The notes: generated by a model from the letters alone, not told the origin. A stretch of DNA of 64,000 nt from Crotalaria pallida (GCA_037953625.1 CM075649.1:94369290-94433289); one strand, 5' to 3'; shown: positions 44,883 through 57,008, counted from the first letter of the stretch. Numbers and translations: made by a program.

Positions 44883-47798
44883 TGTAACATCCCCAAATTT
44901 ACTAAGTGTTTAGATGCCTTAGCAAATAGAATTGCCCTACGCGTCGTAGCTTTCTTAGGTTTCGATTTTCAGTCGAAAACGTTAATTGGTATTAGGATTA
45001 GTGTGTGTTTAAGTGTTTCGAGTGTAGTAGTTAGCTCAGAGTGGGTTTATATGAAATAGAAGTAAGTTCGAATAGGGTTAGAGTGAAGAGAAAGGAATGT
45101 GTTAGGTTAAGATTGTTGTTTAGAAATGTTATTTAAGGATTAAGAGCATAGGACTTTAGGAAATTAAGAATAAAAGATCAATAGCTCTTAACCCAAATTC
45201 CACCGTTGGATATTAAGATAAGTGTGTTAGGAAGCTTGCCTCAAAATTTGAGCAAGATCCGACGGTTAACGAAAAAGTTATGGCACTTCGAAGTGCAAGG
45301 GTTTAAGTGGGCTGAACTGGTTACTCGAGTAACACTGGAGTTAATCGAGTAATGGTCGAAGGGTGCACTTAAGTTACTCGATTAACACTTGAGTTAATCG
45401 AGTAAGGCCGAATGATGCTCACGAATTAATCGAGTAAGCATGCGATTAATCGAGTAAGGCCGAATGATGCTCACGAATTAATCGAGTAAGCATGCGACTA
45501 ATCGAGTAAGGCCGAAGGCTGTTCTAAGCCAAATTTACATGGGTTACTCGATTAACCCAAGTGGTTAATCGAGTAACCACCGTCAGATCAGCTTAAAAAC
45601 ACGATTTTTGGGTGCTGAACTCATTTCCCTCTTCCTCTTCTTCGAAGTTCTTCTTCTCCTTCCCTCTTTGGCTCTTCAATCCATCAAGTTAACATCAAAA
45701 ACTCAAGACATTAACACCCCACATCATCTCCCTATCAATCCCCAATCATTTTCCCTCTTTTAAATCTCAATTTAATCCCTCCTTCTCAAAACCCCCAAAT
45801 TGAACCCTAAACCCTAAAGTGTGCAATTGGAGCTTCAACTCATCCTAGGAGCTTGAGGAGTCATAGGAATCAAGAGAGGAAGCACATAGGAGCTTGGATT
45901 GCAGTGGGTGTTGGTGCTCCCTCAATCTCTCACTTTCTCCTCTTCTCTTCAAGAGGTAAGGGGTGTACTTTGGTCTAGTATTAGAGGAAGGGTTTATTAA
46001 TAGTAATAGAGTTATAATTGGGTATATTATTGATTGGTTAGGTTGATGGGTAGGAGGGTAGAGTATAGTTAGAAACTCTAAGTGTTAGGGATATGTTATT
46101 TATGTATATATGTTATATTAATTGATTTTTATAAATTGTTAAGTAGGAAGTGAAGAACCCTAGGAAGATGATTTAAATTACAGTCCCTGAGACATACCTG
46201 AGTATGTCGACTGATTGTTGATTGATATTGTTTGTATTATTATTATCAAAGTGTATATAAATAAATTGTAAATGACATTCATATAGTTATGCATTAAATA
46301 GGGCCAAGTATTTCTCAATTGAGTTTAAACCAATTAAATGACATTTTCTAAAGAACAAAGAGAGTCTTAAATTCAATTGAGAAACACTTAGGATATTGGA
46401 TCATGCATGGTGAAAAGGTGGACGTTAGGAGTCGGGGAAAAACACACGTCGCTTCGTGATTGATGAGGACAAGAGTAAATGTTAGGAATTATTATGGAGA
46501 ACTTTGATCCTGCAAAGGATACGGGTTTGCTTCCCGTATTGGGGGTTGGTTCTATGCAAACCATAATAATTCTATTTACTTTGGTTTCTTTGGGCCAGTC
46601 GAGGGTGATTTCTGCTAAAGCCCGATTTGGACAAATCAACCCAAATCGCATGAGGAACCTTCCTAAGTGGAGGTGAAGTGTTGTGCAAGCGGGTGAGCGA
46701 GGGACCTTCCTAAGTGGAGGTGAAGCACCCAACTAGAGGTTGAGAAATGCTTACTCCTGGTCGGTTTTTCCCCAGAGTGGAGGGAGGGTTGTGAGGTGGT
46801 TGTGTTATTATCGATATAGAAAAGGGAAAGTGTATAGGTACATTGTGTGAGGAACCCTTCTGCGGGGAGAATGTGAAGCACAATATACCCAATGGTGTTA
46901 AAGTGTTAAAATTTTTTAGGTACATTGTGTGAGGAACCCTCCTGCGGGGAGAATGTGAAGCACAATGTACCCAATCGTTAAAAGTGTAAAAGTGTTAAAA
47001 GTAAAGTGAAAAGTGTGCAAGTGAAAGGGAAAGTGTGAATGCATTATGAAGGTGCTTTAATTCATCGAATCCAATACAAAAGTGTAAAAGTGTTTGAAAG
47101 GAAATAAAGTGTTCAACGTTGGATTCGATAATTAATTCACCTAAGTGTGACGATAGCAAGGCATAACCATGTGATTGTGCATTGTAGCATTATATAAAAG
47201 TATTATACCCTTATATGTAGAGGTCATAAACGGAATAGTGTTATTGTGCCTTATTGTGCCTTACTTGCTAATTGAATGGTGAATCGTATAATTGTTATTG
47301 TTTGTGTTTGAATATACCTCTTTATGATTTATTACTGTTTTTAAGCGTTTTCTTTGATCTAGATTTCAAAGTACTCACCCTTACAGTGGACATATTAGGT
47401 ACACCAAGGAGACAGGCACGAAAGGATCAAGGTCGAGAACGGTATACTCCTAGTAGAGAGTATATTGGTATAAGTGACCCAAGGGTCACGAGGTTGAGCA
47501 ACCATTCATAGGTTATATTGTAATAAGTAGAGTTTGTAAATATAATTGTAATTTAATGATTTTATTTGGTTTAAGCGTTTTGTATATCGAACAGTTATAT
47601 GTACATGTTTATTTTGAATTGAAAGTTTTATTTTACTCGATTTGCAAACTGTTCTGGACTGACAGGTTTAATCGAATTTCGGGGAAAGTCCAACTTTTAA
47701 AGGGAACTCTGTCAAAAGTTTTTATAAACCCCGAATATATTCACAAATAAATATTAAATTAAGTATTTTCTTAAAGTATAAAAATGTAGGATGTTACA
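44883..47798 (+). repeat. 5' LTR of the LARD-like element
   Basis: 2,916 bp. In order it holds a TTACTCGAGTAA/TTAATCGAGTAA repeat cluster (45321-45590), a CT-rich leader-like stretch with a telo-box-like AACCCTAAACCCTAAA (45803-45818), a strong donor AAGAG/GTAAGG at 45956, internal short repeats (46660-46980) and an acceptor-like CACCCTTACAG ending at 47386. Confidence 0.92.
45321..45590 (+). repeat. TTACTCGA/TCGAGTAA repeat cluster in the 5' LARD LTR
   Basis: About ten copies of TTACTCGAGTAA, TTACTCGATTAA or TTAATCGAGTAA. They include a tandemly repeated unit of roughly 50 bp (from TAAGGCCGAATGATGCTCAC to the next one). Confidence 0.85.
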
Positions 47799-50700
47799 GT
47801 TGGTATCAGAGCAATGGTTGCAATCCTCGGCCCGGAGTATGGATTCTCCTACTCCCAATGAGTTACTCCACATGAGAGTAACTAATAGGTAGTTGAATAA
47901 GTAGTGCACTCTAGTGTTTCTTGCATGCATGCATCATTAGTGGGAACGCGTATAGTTTATTAGGGTGAGTCATAGTTTAGTATTCATAGGAGTATATCTT
48001 CAATTTAAAGTGGGCTAACCAAATTTTTCAAAGTATAACTTTGTTGTATTTAGAAATGGACAGGGAGTAGAAACTAAGGGGAAGGAAAACTCCCAACGGG
48101 ACAGAGCATGAAATTGCTATCCCAACGGGAAGGACTGACTCTTAGTTTTGAATCAATTGTGTCTATTTTAAATATGACAAGGAAGTGAGATTTCGCTTTA
48201 AGACGAAATTTCAAGCCTCCTTTTGCATCGAAGATGAGTCATTTTCTTATTTGATTGGAACTCAAGTAGCACGAAAACAATTTTGTTTCCAATGAAATAT
48301 AGAATCGAGACGGATCCCTCGCATTTTGTATTCATCGGAAGATGACATTGTTAAAGTCCTTGAACCCAACCAAATAATTGTTGGATTTATTTTCTAAGTT
48401 TAAGAATAGGGTCGGTACTAGAAATTGTCTAGTTTACCTTCCGAGCATTCTTCATCAGAGTGCGCAGCGGAAGTGATTAGGAGTTAATCTTTTGCAATTG
48501 CCTTTAACTAAAATTACTAAGCGTCGACTTAGTAAGATTTAATTGCCTTCACAGTTCCACATTATATTTCGGTAATAAATGTATTCTAATTTTTGTTTTT
48601 AGAATATGAAAGCGTTTTGCAATGGACTTTTCACAAGGCTCTATTTTCGAAAAGTATTAATACTATAATTTGAAATGAATGTCAAGTACAATAATGTTTT
48701 CATATTTTTTCGAAGTATGAAATTGATTCACACTCTGATAATTGATCGAATGTCGCAACCTCGATTTTCAAGAAAGTTTTACTCATAATGTGAATTCCTC
48801 GCTGATTGAATGATAGTGTAATTTACTCGTAAGTTACACCCATTATCAATTGATAGGAATTCAGTTAAGGCGACATAAGTCAATTTGAATCTACAAACTA
48901 AAATGAAAGGAAAGGCATTCACGGGGATTTGGAAAGGTGAATGACATTAAACTTTTGACCGGAGAATCCGTTCTTTCATTTGAGTTTGATGACTATAGAG
49001 GATTCTCATTTTCTTTGACAAAGGAATCCTCAAGCTTCAGAGTCAATTGCAAATGGTTGTGAAATGATTTTGAAAACTTATATGAAAGATTTGAACTTGT
49101 AAGTGCTTGACATGTTTTTCCTAAACAATAATTTTGTGTGAGTTTTAAATAAACATAATTTACAAAAGTATAAAGTGTTTTCCGCATTTTAAAGAAAATG
49201 CAAATTCTTGAAAACTCTTTTATCACCAAGTACCAAACCTTTACATCGAATTTGGTACTTCATTGTTTCTATTGTAATGTGGAAGTGGAAAATGTAAATC
49301 GAAGGTAGTAAGGTAAGTTAAAGGTAATTTGACTACCCTAGAATCAAAGTCTAGTTTAGCACCCGAACTAGAGTAGTGGATGTTGATCCTTTTTCCTTCA
49401 AGTTCACATAGAACTCCAAGGAAATTATTGTACTTGTTGAACAAACTGTATTCCAGAAGTGCCGACTATTTTCAAACCATAATTAGCTCTTCCATGGAAT
49501 GTAGTTTGTGAATGTCCAAGTTCTAGTCTCAACATCCATTATAGAAGTTGTAGCACCAAAGTCTAGTTAGTAATAAGGAAGTTTCAACTAGGACTTAAGA
49601 GCGAGTCTTAGTTGTGCAATCTTAAACCTAAGGAACCAATTAGGAAACCTTAAACCTAAGGGAGATTAGTGAGTGTAGTACTAGTTAAAGTCTTACATTG
49701 TAAAGTTTCTTTTAGGTTGAATGTAGAACCTCAATAGTTTTCCTTCATAGACTGGGTGATAGAAGTTAGGTTCGATCTTAGTGAGTCATAGAGTTCGGAC
49801 ATAGTTGTGTAGGCATATAGATGTGCATATAGGAAGCGGTTTTCAAATGTTTTCGAACGCTGGAATTTTATGTATATGTATTTACAATTTTAATCTTATT
49901 AGGACTATATGTTAAGTCCAAACGTTTTCATAAACCTTTTCTTATGATTTTGGGTAGTTCCCCAACTTCCAAATTCTTTCAAGTCTTTTGTTTACTAGTT
50001 CGAATCGATTTTGACTAAGACTATTTTTCTACCTTCTACTAAAAGTACTTTTAAAAAGAATACTATATTAGTTTTTATTAACCAATTATCACATCAAATT
50101 TTCAAAGTTAAATTGCCTTGTGTTTCCTCACATGGTAATTTAGAATTTCTATCTTTCTCTAGTATATATATATATTTTTCAAAGTAATCTTTTTAGACAA
50201 AACCTTACAAGTGATAAGCTGGTAATAGAAAACAACAACTTATTTTCTATACCTATGATTAAAATGTATTTTTCCATCACCTGTCTTAAATATATTTCCA
50301 ATTTTCTATGGATACATATATATAGTATTCAACTATTTAAGTTTCTCAATGGATGTTTATATTTGTTTCCGATTCATTTAACTATTTCCTTTCAAAACCT
50401 TAGTTTCATCCATACGCCAACCATAATTCCCTGTGATCCTAAGGGAGCCTTGCTATTTGCAAACTTTTCAAACCCTTTTCTCCTCCTCAATGCAAAACTC
50501 CTTTTGGTGTGTATGGATTGTTTTTACCTGATCTTGTGTTGAACTGATGTTTTGCTTTTCTTTTAAGAAATGTACTCCTTAATAAAGTTTAATTTAAATT
50601 TAAATGATGTTTCTTTTACTCAATTTATGTTTGATTTTAAAATGAAAATTTTTATGTATTATAATACTTTGATGCTTTGTTTTGTATTTGATTTCCCCTT

Positions 50701-51149
50701 TAACTTATGTTTGAATTATAATTTTGTGACATTGACTTTTCTTAAATAATAAATGTTTTGTGTCTTGATTGTCTCTCTCTGTATCGTGTGTGAGTATGTG
50801 TTGTGAAAGTTTGAATGTTTAGATTCTATTGAATAGTGTTAGGTAGTGTTGGATATAGGACTAAGTAGGTCTGTATTGCCAGGTATTGCCCCTAGGCTTC
50901 GAACTTCATGTTTTGAACCTTAAGGAACTAAGTGGGACTTTATGGTAAAAGTCTCAATGGCAATCAAGTAGATATAGTAATAGGAACCCAACCGGAGTCG
51001 TATCCTAAGTGGGGGAGTGAATTCCCCAAAGTTATGTCTATCCTGAACTAGGTTAAGACCTTTCCTTCAACCGAGCATATAGCTCCATATATCCTTTCTT
51101 TGAAGTGAGCCGAATTTCGGGGACGAAATTCATATAAGTGGGGGAGAAT
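47799..51149 (+). other. Non-coding internal region of the LARD-like element
   Basis: It begins GT and then the primer-binding site TGGTATCAGAGC (47801-47812). It has no gag, protease, reverse transcriptase or integrase similarity in any frame that I can see. It ends with the hairpin GAATTTCG (51112-51119), GGGA loop, CGAAATTC (51124-51131), then the polypurine tract AAGTGGGGGAGAAT (51136-51149). Confidence 0.85.
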
Positions 51150-54080
51150 TGTAACATCCCCAAATTTACTAAGTGTTTAGATGCCTTAGCAAATAGAATT
51201 GCCCTACGCGTCGTAGCTTTCTTAGGTTTCGATTTTCAGTCGAAAACGTTAATTGGTATTAGGATTAGTGTGTGTTTAAGTGTTTCGAGTGTAGTAGTTA
51301 GCTCAGAGTGGGTTTATATGAAATAGAAGTAAGTTCGAATAGGGTTAGAGTGAAGAGAAAGGAATGTGTTAGGTTAAGATTGTTGTTTAGAAATGTTATT
51401 TAAGGATTAAGAGCATAGGACTTTAGGAAATTAAGAATAAAAGATCAATATCTCTTAACCCAAATTCCACCGTTGGATATTAAGATAAGTGTGTTAGGAA
51501 GCTTGCCTCAAAATTTGAGCAAGATCCGACGGTTAACGAAAAAGTTATGGCACTTCGAAGTGCAAGGGTTTAAGTGGGCTGAACTGGTTACTCGAGTAAC
51601 ACTGGAGTTAATCGAGTAATGGTCGAAGGGTGCACTTAAGTTACTCGATTAACACTTGAGTTAATCGAGTAAGGCCGAATGATGCTCACGAATTAATCGA
51701 GTAAGCATGCGATTAATCGAGTAAGGCCGAATGATGCTCACGAATTAATCGAGTAAGCATGCGACTAATCGAGTAAGGCCGAAGGCTGTTCTAAGCCAAA
51801 TTTACATGGGTTACTCGATTAACCCAAGTGGTTAATCGAGTAACCACCGTCAGATCAGCTTAAAAACACGATTTTTGGGTGCTGAACTCATTTCCCTCTT
51901 CCTCTTCTTCGAAGTTCTTCTTCTCCTTCCCTCTTTGGCTCTTCAATCCATCAAGTTAACATCAAAAACTCAAGACATTAACACCCCACATCATCTCCCT
52001 ATCAATCCCCAATCATTTTCCCTCTTTTAAATCTCAATTTAATCCCTCCTTCTCAAAACCCCCAAATTGAACCCTAAACCCTAAAGTGTGCAATTGGAGC
52101 TTCAACTCATCCTAAGAGCTTGAGGAGTCATAGGAATCAAGAGAGGAAGCACATAGGAGCTTGGATTGGAGTGGGTGTTGGTTCTCCCTCAATCTCTCAC
52201 TTTCTCCTCTTCTCTTCAAGAGGTAAGGGGTGTACTTTGGTCTAGTATTAGAGGAAGGGTTTATTAATAGTAATAGAGTTATAATTGGGTATATTATTGA
52301 TTGGTTAGGTTGATGGGTAGGAGGGTAGAGTATAGTTAGAAACTCTAAGTGTTAGGGATATGTTATTTATGTATATATGTTATATTAATTGATTTTTATA
52401 AATTGTTAAGTAGGAAGTGAAGAACCCTAGGAAGATGATTTAAATTACAGTCCCTGAGACATACCTGAGTATGTCGACTGATTGTTGATTGATATTGTTT
52501 GTATTATTATTATCAAAGTGTATATAAATAAATTGTAAATGACATTCATATAGTTATGCATTAAATAGGGCCAAGTATTTCTCAATTGAGTTTAAACCAA
52601 TTAAATGACATTTTCTAAAGAACAAAGAGAGTCTTAAATTCAATTGAGAAACACTTAGGATATTGGATCATGCATGGTGAAAAGGTGGACGTTAGGAGTC
52701 GGGGAAAAACACACGTCGCTTCGCGATTGATGAGGACAAGAGTAAATGTTAGGAATTATTATGGAGAACATTGATCCTGCAAAGGATACGGGTTTGCTTC
52801 CCGTATTGGGGGTTGGTTCTATGCAAACCATAATAATTCTATTTACTTTGGTTTCTTTGGGCCAGTCGAGGGTGATTTCTGCTAAAGCCCGATTTGGACA
52901 AATCAACCCAAATCGCATGAGGAACCTTCCTAAGTGGAGGTGAAGTGTTGTGCAAGCGGATGAGCGAGGGATCTTCCTAAGTGGAGGTGAAGCACCCAAC
53001 TAGAGGTTGAGAAATGCTTACTCCTGGTCGGTTTTTCCCCAGAGTGGAGGGAGGGTTGTGAGGTGGTTGTGTTATTATTGATATGGAAAAGGGAAAGTGT
53101 ATAGGTACATTGTGTGAGGAACCCTCCTGCGGGGAGAATGTGAAGCACAATGTACCCAATGGTGTTAAAGTGTTAAAAGTTAAAGTGTTAAAAATGTTTA
53201 GGTACATTGTGTGAGGAACCCTCCTGCGGGGAGAATGTGAAGCACAATGTACCCAATCGTTAAAAGTGTAAAAGTGTTAAAAGTAAAGTGAAAAGTGTGC
53301 AAGTGAAAGGGAAAGTGTGAATGCATTATGAAGGTGCTTTAATTCATCGAATCCAATACAAAAGTGTAAAAGTGTTTGAAAGGAAATAAAGTGTTCAACG
53401 TTGGATTCGATAATTAATTCACCTAAGTGTGACGATAGTAAGGCATAACCATGTGATTGTGCATTGTAGCATTATATAAAAGTATTATACCCTTATATGT
53501 AGAGGTCATAAACGGAATAGTGTTATTGTGCCTTATTGTGCCTTACTTGCTAATTGAATGGTGAATCGTATAATTGTTATTGTTTGTGTTTGAATATACC
53601 TCTTTATGATTTATTACTGTTTTTAAGCGTTTTCTTTGATCTAGATTTCAAAGTACTCACCCTTACAGTGGACATATTAGGTACACCAAGGAGACAGGCA
53701 CGAAAGGATCAAGGCCGAGAACGGTATACTCATAGTAGAGAGTATATTGGTATAAGTGACCCAAGGGTCACGAGGTTGAGCAACCATTCATAAGTTATAT
53801 TGTAATAAGTAGAGTTTGTAAATATAATTGTAATTTAATGATTTTATTTGGTTTAAGCGTTTTGTATATCGAACAGTTATATGTACATGTTTATTTTGAA
53901 TTGAAAGTTTTATTTTACTCGATTCGCAAACTGTTCTGGACTGACAGGTTTAATCGAATTTCGGGGAAAGTCCAACTTTTAAAGGGAACTCTGTCAAAAG
54001 TTTTTATAAACCCCGAATATATTCACAAATAAATATTAAATTAAGTATTTTCTTAAAGTATAAAAATGTAGGATGTTACA
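51150..54080 (+). repeat. 3' LTR of the LARD-like element
   Basis: 2,931 bp, the partner of 44883-47798. Differences seen are scattered substitutions and a short insertion near 53175. The TTAATCGAGTAA cluster is at about 51588-51853. Confidence 0.92.
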
Positions 54081-54275
54081 TAACATACACACATAGCCAA
54101 ATTTAACATGAACAGACTAGACTAATTAGTAAATAAAAAAACCTTTATATAAATTTCTAATTACACTCCGAAGTGTTAGCCAAAAATATATACAAACTAA
54201 TTACATTCCTAATTAAAATCCTAATTAATTAGACACACACATTGTAAAAAAAAAAATTATTAAAACTTTATCTCA

Positions 54276-54398
54276 TTCCGCCTTCTTTGAGTCGGTATCC
54301 ATCCGCCTTATGTTAGGCGGTATCTATCCGCCTTCTTTAAGGCGGGTTTCATCCGCCTTCTGTAAGGCGGTATCTATCCGCCTCATTAAAGGCGGAAT
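54276..54398. repeat. TCCGCCT/AGGCGG inverted-pair cluster, inner right arm
   Basis: Five successive pairs of the form TCCGCCTT, a spacer of about 5-6 bases, then AGGCGG or a variant. The spacing between pairs is regular, about 24 bp. Confidence 0.82.
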
Positions 54399-54602
54399 TA
54401 CTCACCAGCTAATCAACAGCAACACAAAACGAACAACAACGCAGAGACAATAATCCAACAAAGAAACAAAGCAACACTACACAGAAACAACATCAACAAC
54501 CGAACAAAGAAGAATAACAATAGAACATACACTACACAAACAACATTCCAACAAACAATGAACATGCATACTTAATGATAGGCAGAGATAGAAGACACTT
54601 AC

Positions 54603-54800
54603 TTGATAGAGAAGTGGAGACTGAAAGACAATGAGAGTGATACGGTGGTTTGGGTGTGAGAGAGTTAGAGAGTTAGAGGAGAGGATTAACGAGTTTGAGA
54701 GAGAATGAGAGGGAGTTGAGAAATTCTTGAATGAGAGGGAGGTGGAACGGTTTTGGGAGTTATAAGGGTTATTGAAGGTTAACGAAGGGGTATTTTCGAA
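54603..54800 (-). other. Probable 5' leader exon of the PMD gene
   Basis: On the - strand a CT-rich leader ends TCTATCAA followed by the donor GTAAGTGTC (GT at 54602-54601). If spliced to the acceptor at 44485-44486, the intron would be about 10.1 kb, of which 9.2 kb is the LARD insertion. The upstream limit is a guess. Confidence 0.45.
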
Positions 54801-54825
54801 ATTTAGAAATATTATAACACTTTCC

Positions 54826-54968
54826 GCTTTATACAAAGCGGAACACACAAAAAATGAATCCGCCTATTACAAAGCGAAATTTTCCCGCCTCTTAACAAGC
54901 GGAATTGTGTTACTTAAGTATCCGCTTTGTCTAAGGCGGAAAGTTCATCCGCCTCAGGTGAGGCGGAA
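54826..54968. repeat. TCCGCCT/AGGCGGA inverted-pair cluster, right terminal arm
   Basis: About five pairs, mirroring the left cluster: TTCCGCTT...AAGCGGAA at 54824-54842, then weaker pairs near 54860 and 54884, TCCGCTT...AGGCGGA at about 54921, and TCCGCCT...AGGCGGA at 54949-54967. Confidence 0.8.
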
Positions 54969-55044
54969 TATAAGGGGTAGCCTCGTCCAGCGAAACTCAT
55001 ATGGGGTTCAATGAGTATTGTATGGGGTTTGAAAAGTAAAACTC
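54921..55044 (-). repeat. Right terminal inverted repeat of the MULE
   Basis: Complement of 37978-38101 with about five mismatches, ending GTAAAACTC at 55044 next to the target duplication. Confidence 0.92.
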
Positions 55045-55052
55045 TATAACAA

Positions 55053-55701
55053 AAGTATCTCAGTACCTTCAAGTACATTAGAGATTAGATACAGTACCTA
55101 CCCGTAATTACCATTTTTTCAGACTTAAGCTTCATGAATCTGCTATCTGCAAATAAAATCATATTTGATCCTTGATCACATACCTAGGTTTTAAAAGGCA
55201 TAACAAAACCACAGATTCACAAAGAAATAAAACCTGGCACAAACACGATGGGTAGCATTAAAATGCTGGTTTCTGGCTATCTGCTATCCACACATTCCAC
55301 ATCTAGCTAAAATGCATGAAAATTTGTTTCAGAGCACTAAAGTAAGCATTTGCCTAATCAACAGATATTGCCCTAACTCGTTCTCAGTAGAATGACACAA
55401 GTGAAATCAAACCCAGATCTTTGCTATTCCAATGCACTAAAGGCAAAGATAACATGATGAGGGCTGATTTCATCCTAAACAAACAAGTCCTGGCACAAAA
55501 TTCAATGCTGAATGACCAAAAGTAGCTCCACAAAATTAAATCTTTACAAATTCTCATACTTCTTTCTATCTGCATATTAAAAAGCATATTGATCCTAAAA
55601 CAAAATCAGTGGCCAAATGTCTCCTTGAGCAAAATATCCATTATAAGATGAAGCTAACAATTATAACTACAAAAGAACAAATGAGAGAGCCCGCCAAGGA
55701 A
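55053..55701 (-). other. 3' flank and probable 3' UTR of the hnRNP-like gene
   Basis: A+T-rich sequence between the MULE and the stop codon of the hnRNP gene. Part must be the 3' untranslated region, since the gene ends at 55702. No other gene is seen. Confidence 0.45.
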
Positions 55702-57008
55702 TCACCGTCCTCTTGAAATTGCATCATCCATCTCACTGTGTGATGAAGGAAATAACTCTATGTAGCGGTTTCCAAGTGTCTTCCTATCCTTCACCATTGC
55801 AGCTTTTGATTCTTCGGCATTTTCAAATTCCACGTATGCCTCCCCAGAAGGTCTGCCCTCCGAATTCATTATGATATGAACAGAATTCTCTGGCAGCGCA
55901 AAATCCTTGAAGAAGTCCATTATGTCATCCTTGCTAGCAGAAAAGGGCAGTCCCCGCAGTCGCAGAACCCCTGTATGCTCAGCTGAATCTTTTCCTTCAT
56001 CATATGATTTCGCTCGAGAAGATCGACGTGGTGAACCACCTCTTGCATCTGAAACTTCGTTTGCAATTGCCTTATAGTATTCCTGCCTCTTGCTTCTGAA
56101 AACCTCTACATATCTTCTGCCTATGTTTTGTCGGTTTCTTTGAAGAGCATAGTCAACTTGAAGAGGATACCCCAGAACACAGAAGGCTTCCCCAGAGAAC
56201 TTGCCACCTTTGTGAACAAAAAGAACATCAACTATATCTAGACCATGAAAGAACTCAGCCACATCAGTTTCAGTACAATCAAAAGGCAGGCCACGCAGTC
56301 GAACAACAGGGAAAGGTGGGGGAGGAGGAGACTGGCTGACATATGCATATGGAGATGGGTTGTATATAAAACTGGAACCAGGGGAACCATAGAATGAAGA
56401 TCCTGGATCAACAGTCCGCTGACGTTTTGGAGCCATTTCACGCCCATCACCACCATCGGCATATTTACTGCAATTTCCACCAATAACCAGACCAGAAATT
56501 AAGAAGTTCGTTATTAGTCAAAAAAAATATGTAAGTTTTAGCTTTCCACATCAACTTTAATTTTCAGTTAAATCAAATAAAAAAAGACACTCTATTCATA
56601 AAGAAAAGAATCTGATCACAAAACAAGAAGATTCAAACTAAAGGATGAATATGGTAAAAAAAAAAAGTTTCTTATTATGCTAGCCTGTGTAGAGAAGTAT
56701 TCATTGCATCTTAGTGGTAAAAAAGGATAAAAGAAAAAAATTATTGTGACAGAAAAGAAACTACAAAAAAATTAAGTATAAGGAATCCTACACAGAAAAC
56801 AAAAATGAATTAAAAAAAGAGAGAAAATCACTGGAACAAGCTTCCTAGTTCCTCAGCCTATTTGTCACTGTCAGTGTAACCTCATAAAAAAGGCCCTGGG
56901 ATTAACACCAAATAGACGCCAAATGTGTACACTTATCCGGAAGCAAGTGATGTGCCAAAGAAAACTCCATAAAAATAAGAGATTGCACAACAGATTGCAC
57001 ATTGACAC

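Larger units (their letters stand above)
44883..54080 (+). mobile_element. Non-coding LTR retrotransposon (LARD-like), 9.2 kb, inside the MULE
   Basis: LTRs at 44883-47798 and 51150-54080 both start TGTAACATCC and end GGATGTTACA. They are flanked by perfect 5-bp repeats TAACA (44878-44882 and 54081-54085). A primer-binding site and polypurine tract are present, but the 3.35-kb internal region has no gag or pol. The LTR ends, the AATTTCG-hairpin and the purine tract resemble the Tekay-like element of this window, so it probably depends on Tekay-type proteins. The LTRs are nearly identical, so it moved recently. Confidence 0.93.
37978..55044. mobile_element. Mutator-like element (MULE) with OTU-transposase and PMD genes, 17.1 kb including insertion
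   Basis: Terminal inverted repeats of 124 bp (37978-38101 and 54921-55044, about 119 matching positions) are flanked by perfect 8-bp repeats TATAACAA (37970-37977 and 55045-55052). The transposase family, long inverted repeats and duplication size identify the Mutator superfamily. Without the 9.2-kb LTR element nested at 44883-54080, the MULE is about 7.9 kb. It holds two convergent genes, each apparently transcribed from a leader exon inside a terminal arm. Both genes are damaged, so it is no longer autonomous, though the similar arms suggest moderate age. Confidence 0.92.

Noticed and set aside
45321..45590. CRISPR-like array of regularly spaced repeats
   Set aside because: The units are near-palindromic repeats inside a plant LTR, with irregular spacing and no cas genes; the host is a eukaryote.
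45803..45818. Telomere-like AACCCTAAACCCTAAA as an interstitial telomere
   Set aside because: Only two units, in the leader-like part of an LTR and present in both LTR copies; better read as a telo-box-like motif.
47799..51149. Hidden gag or pol in the LARD interior
   Set aside because: No retroelement motif (zinc knuckle, D-S/T-G-A, YVDD-like or integrase pattern) seen in the frames; longest frames are short and compositionally biased.
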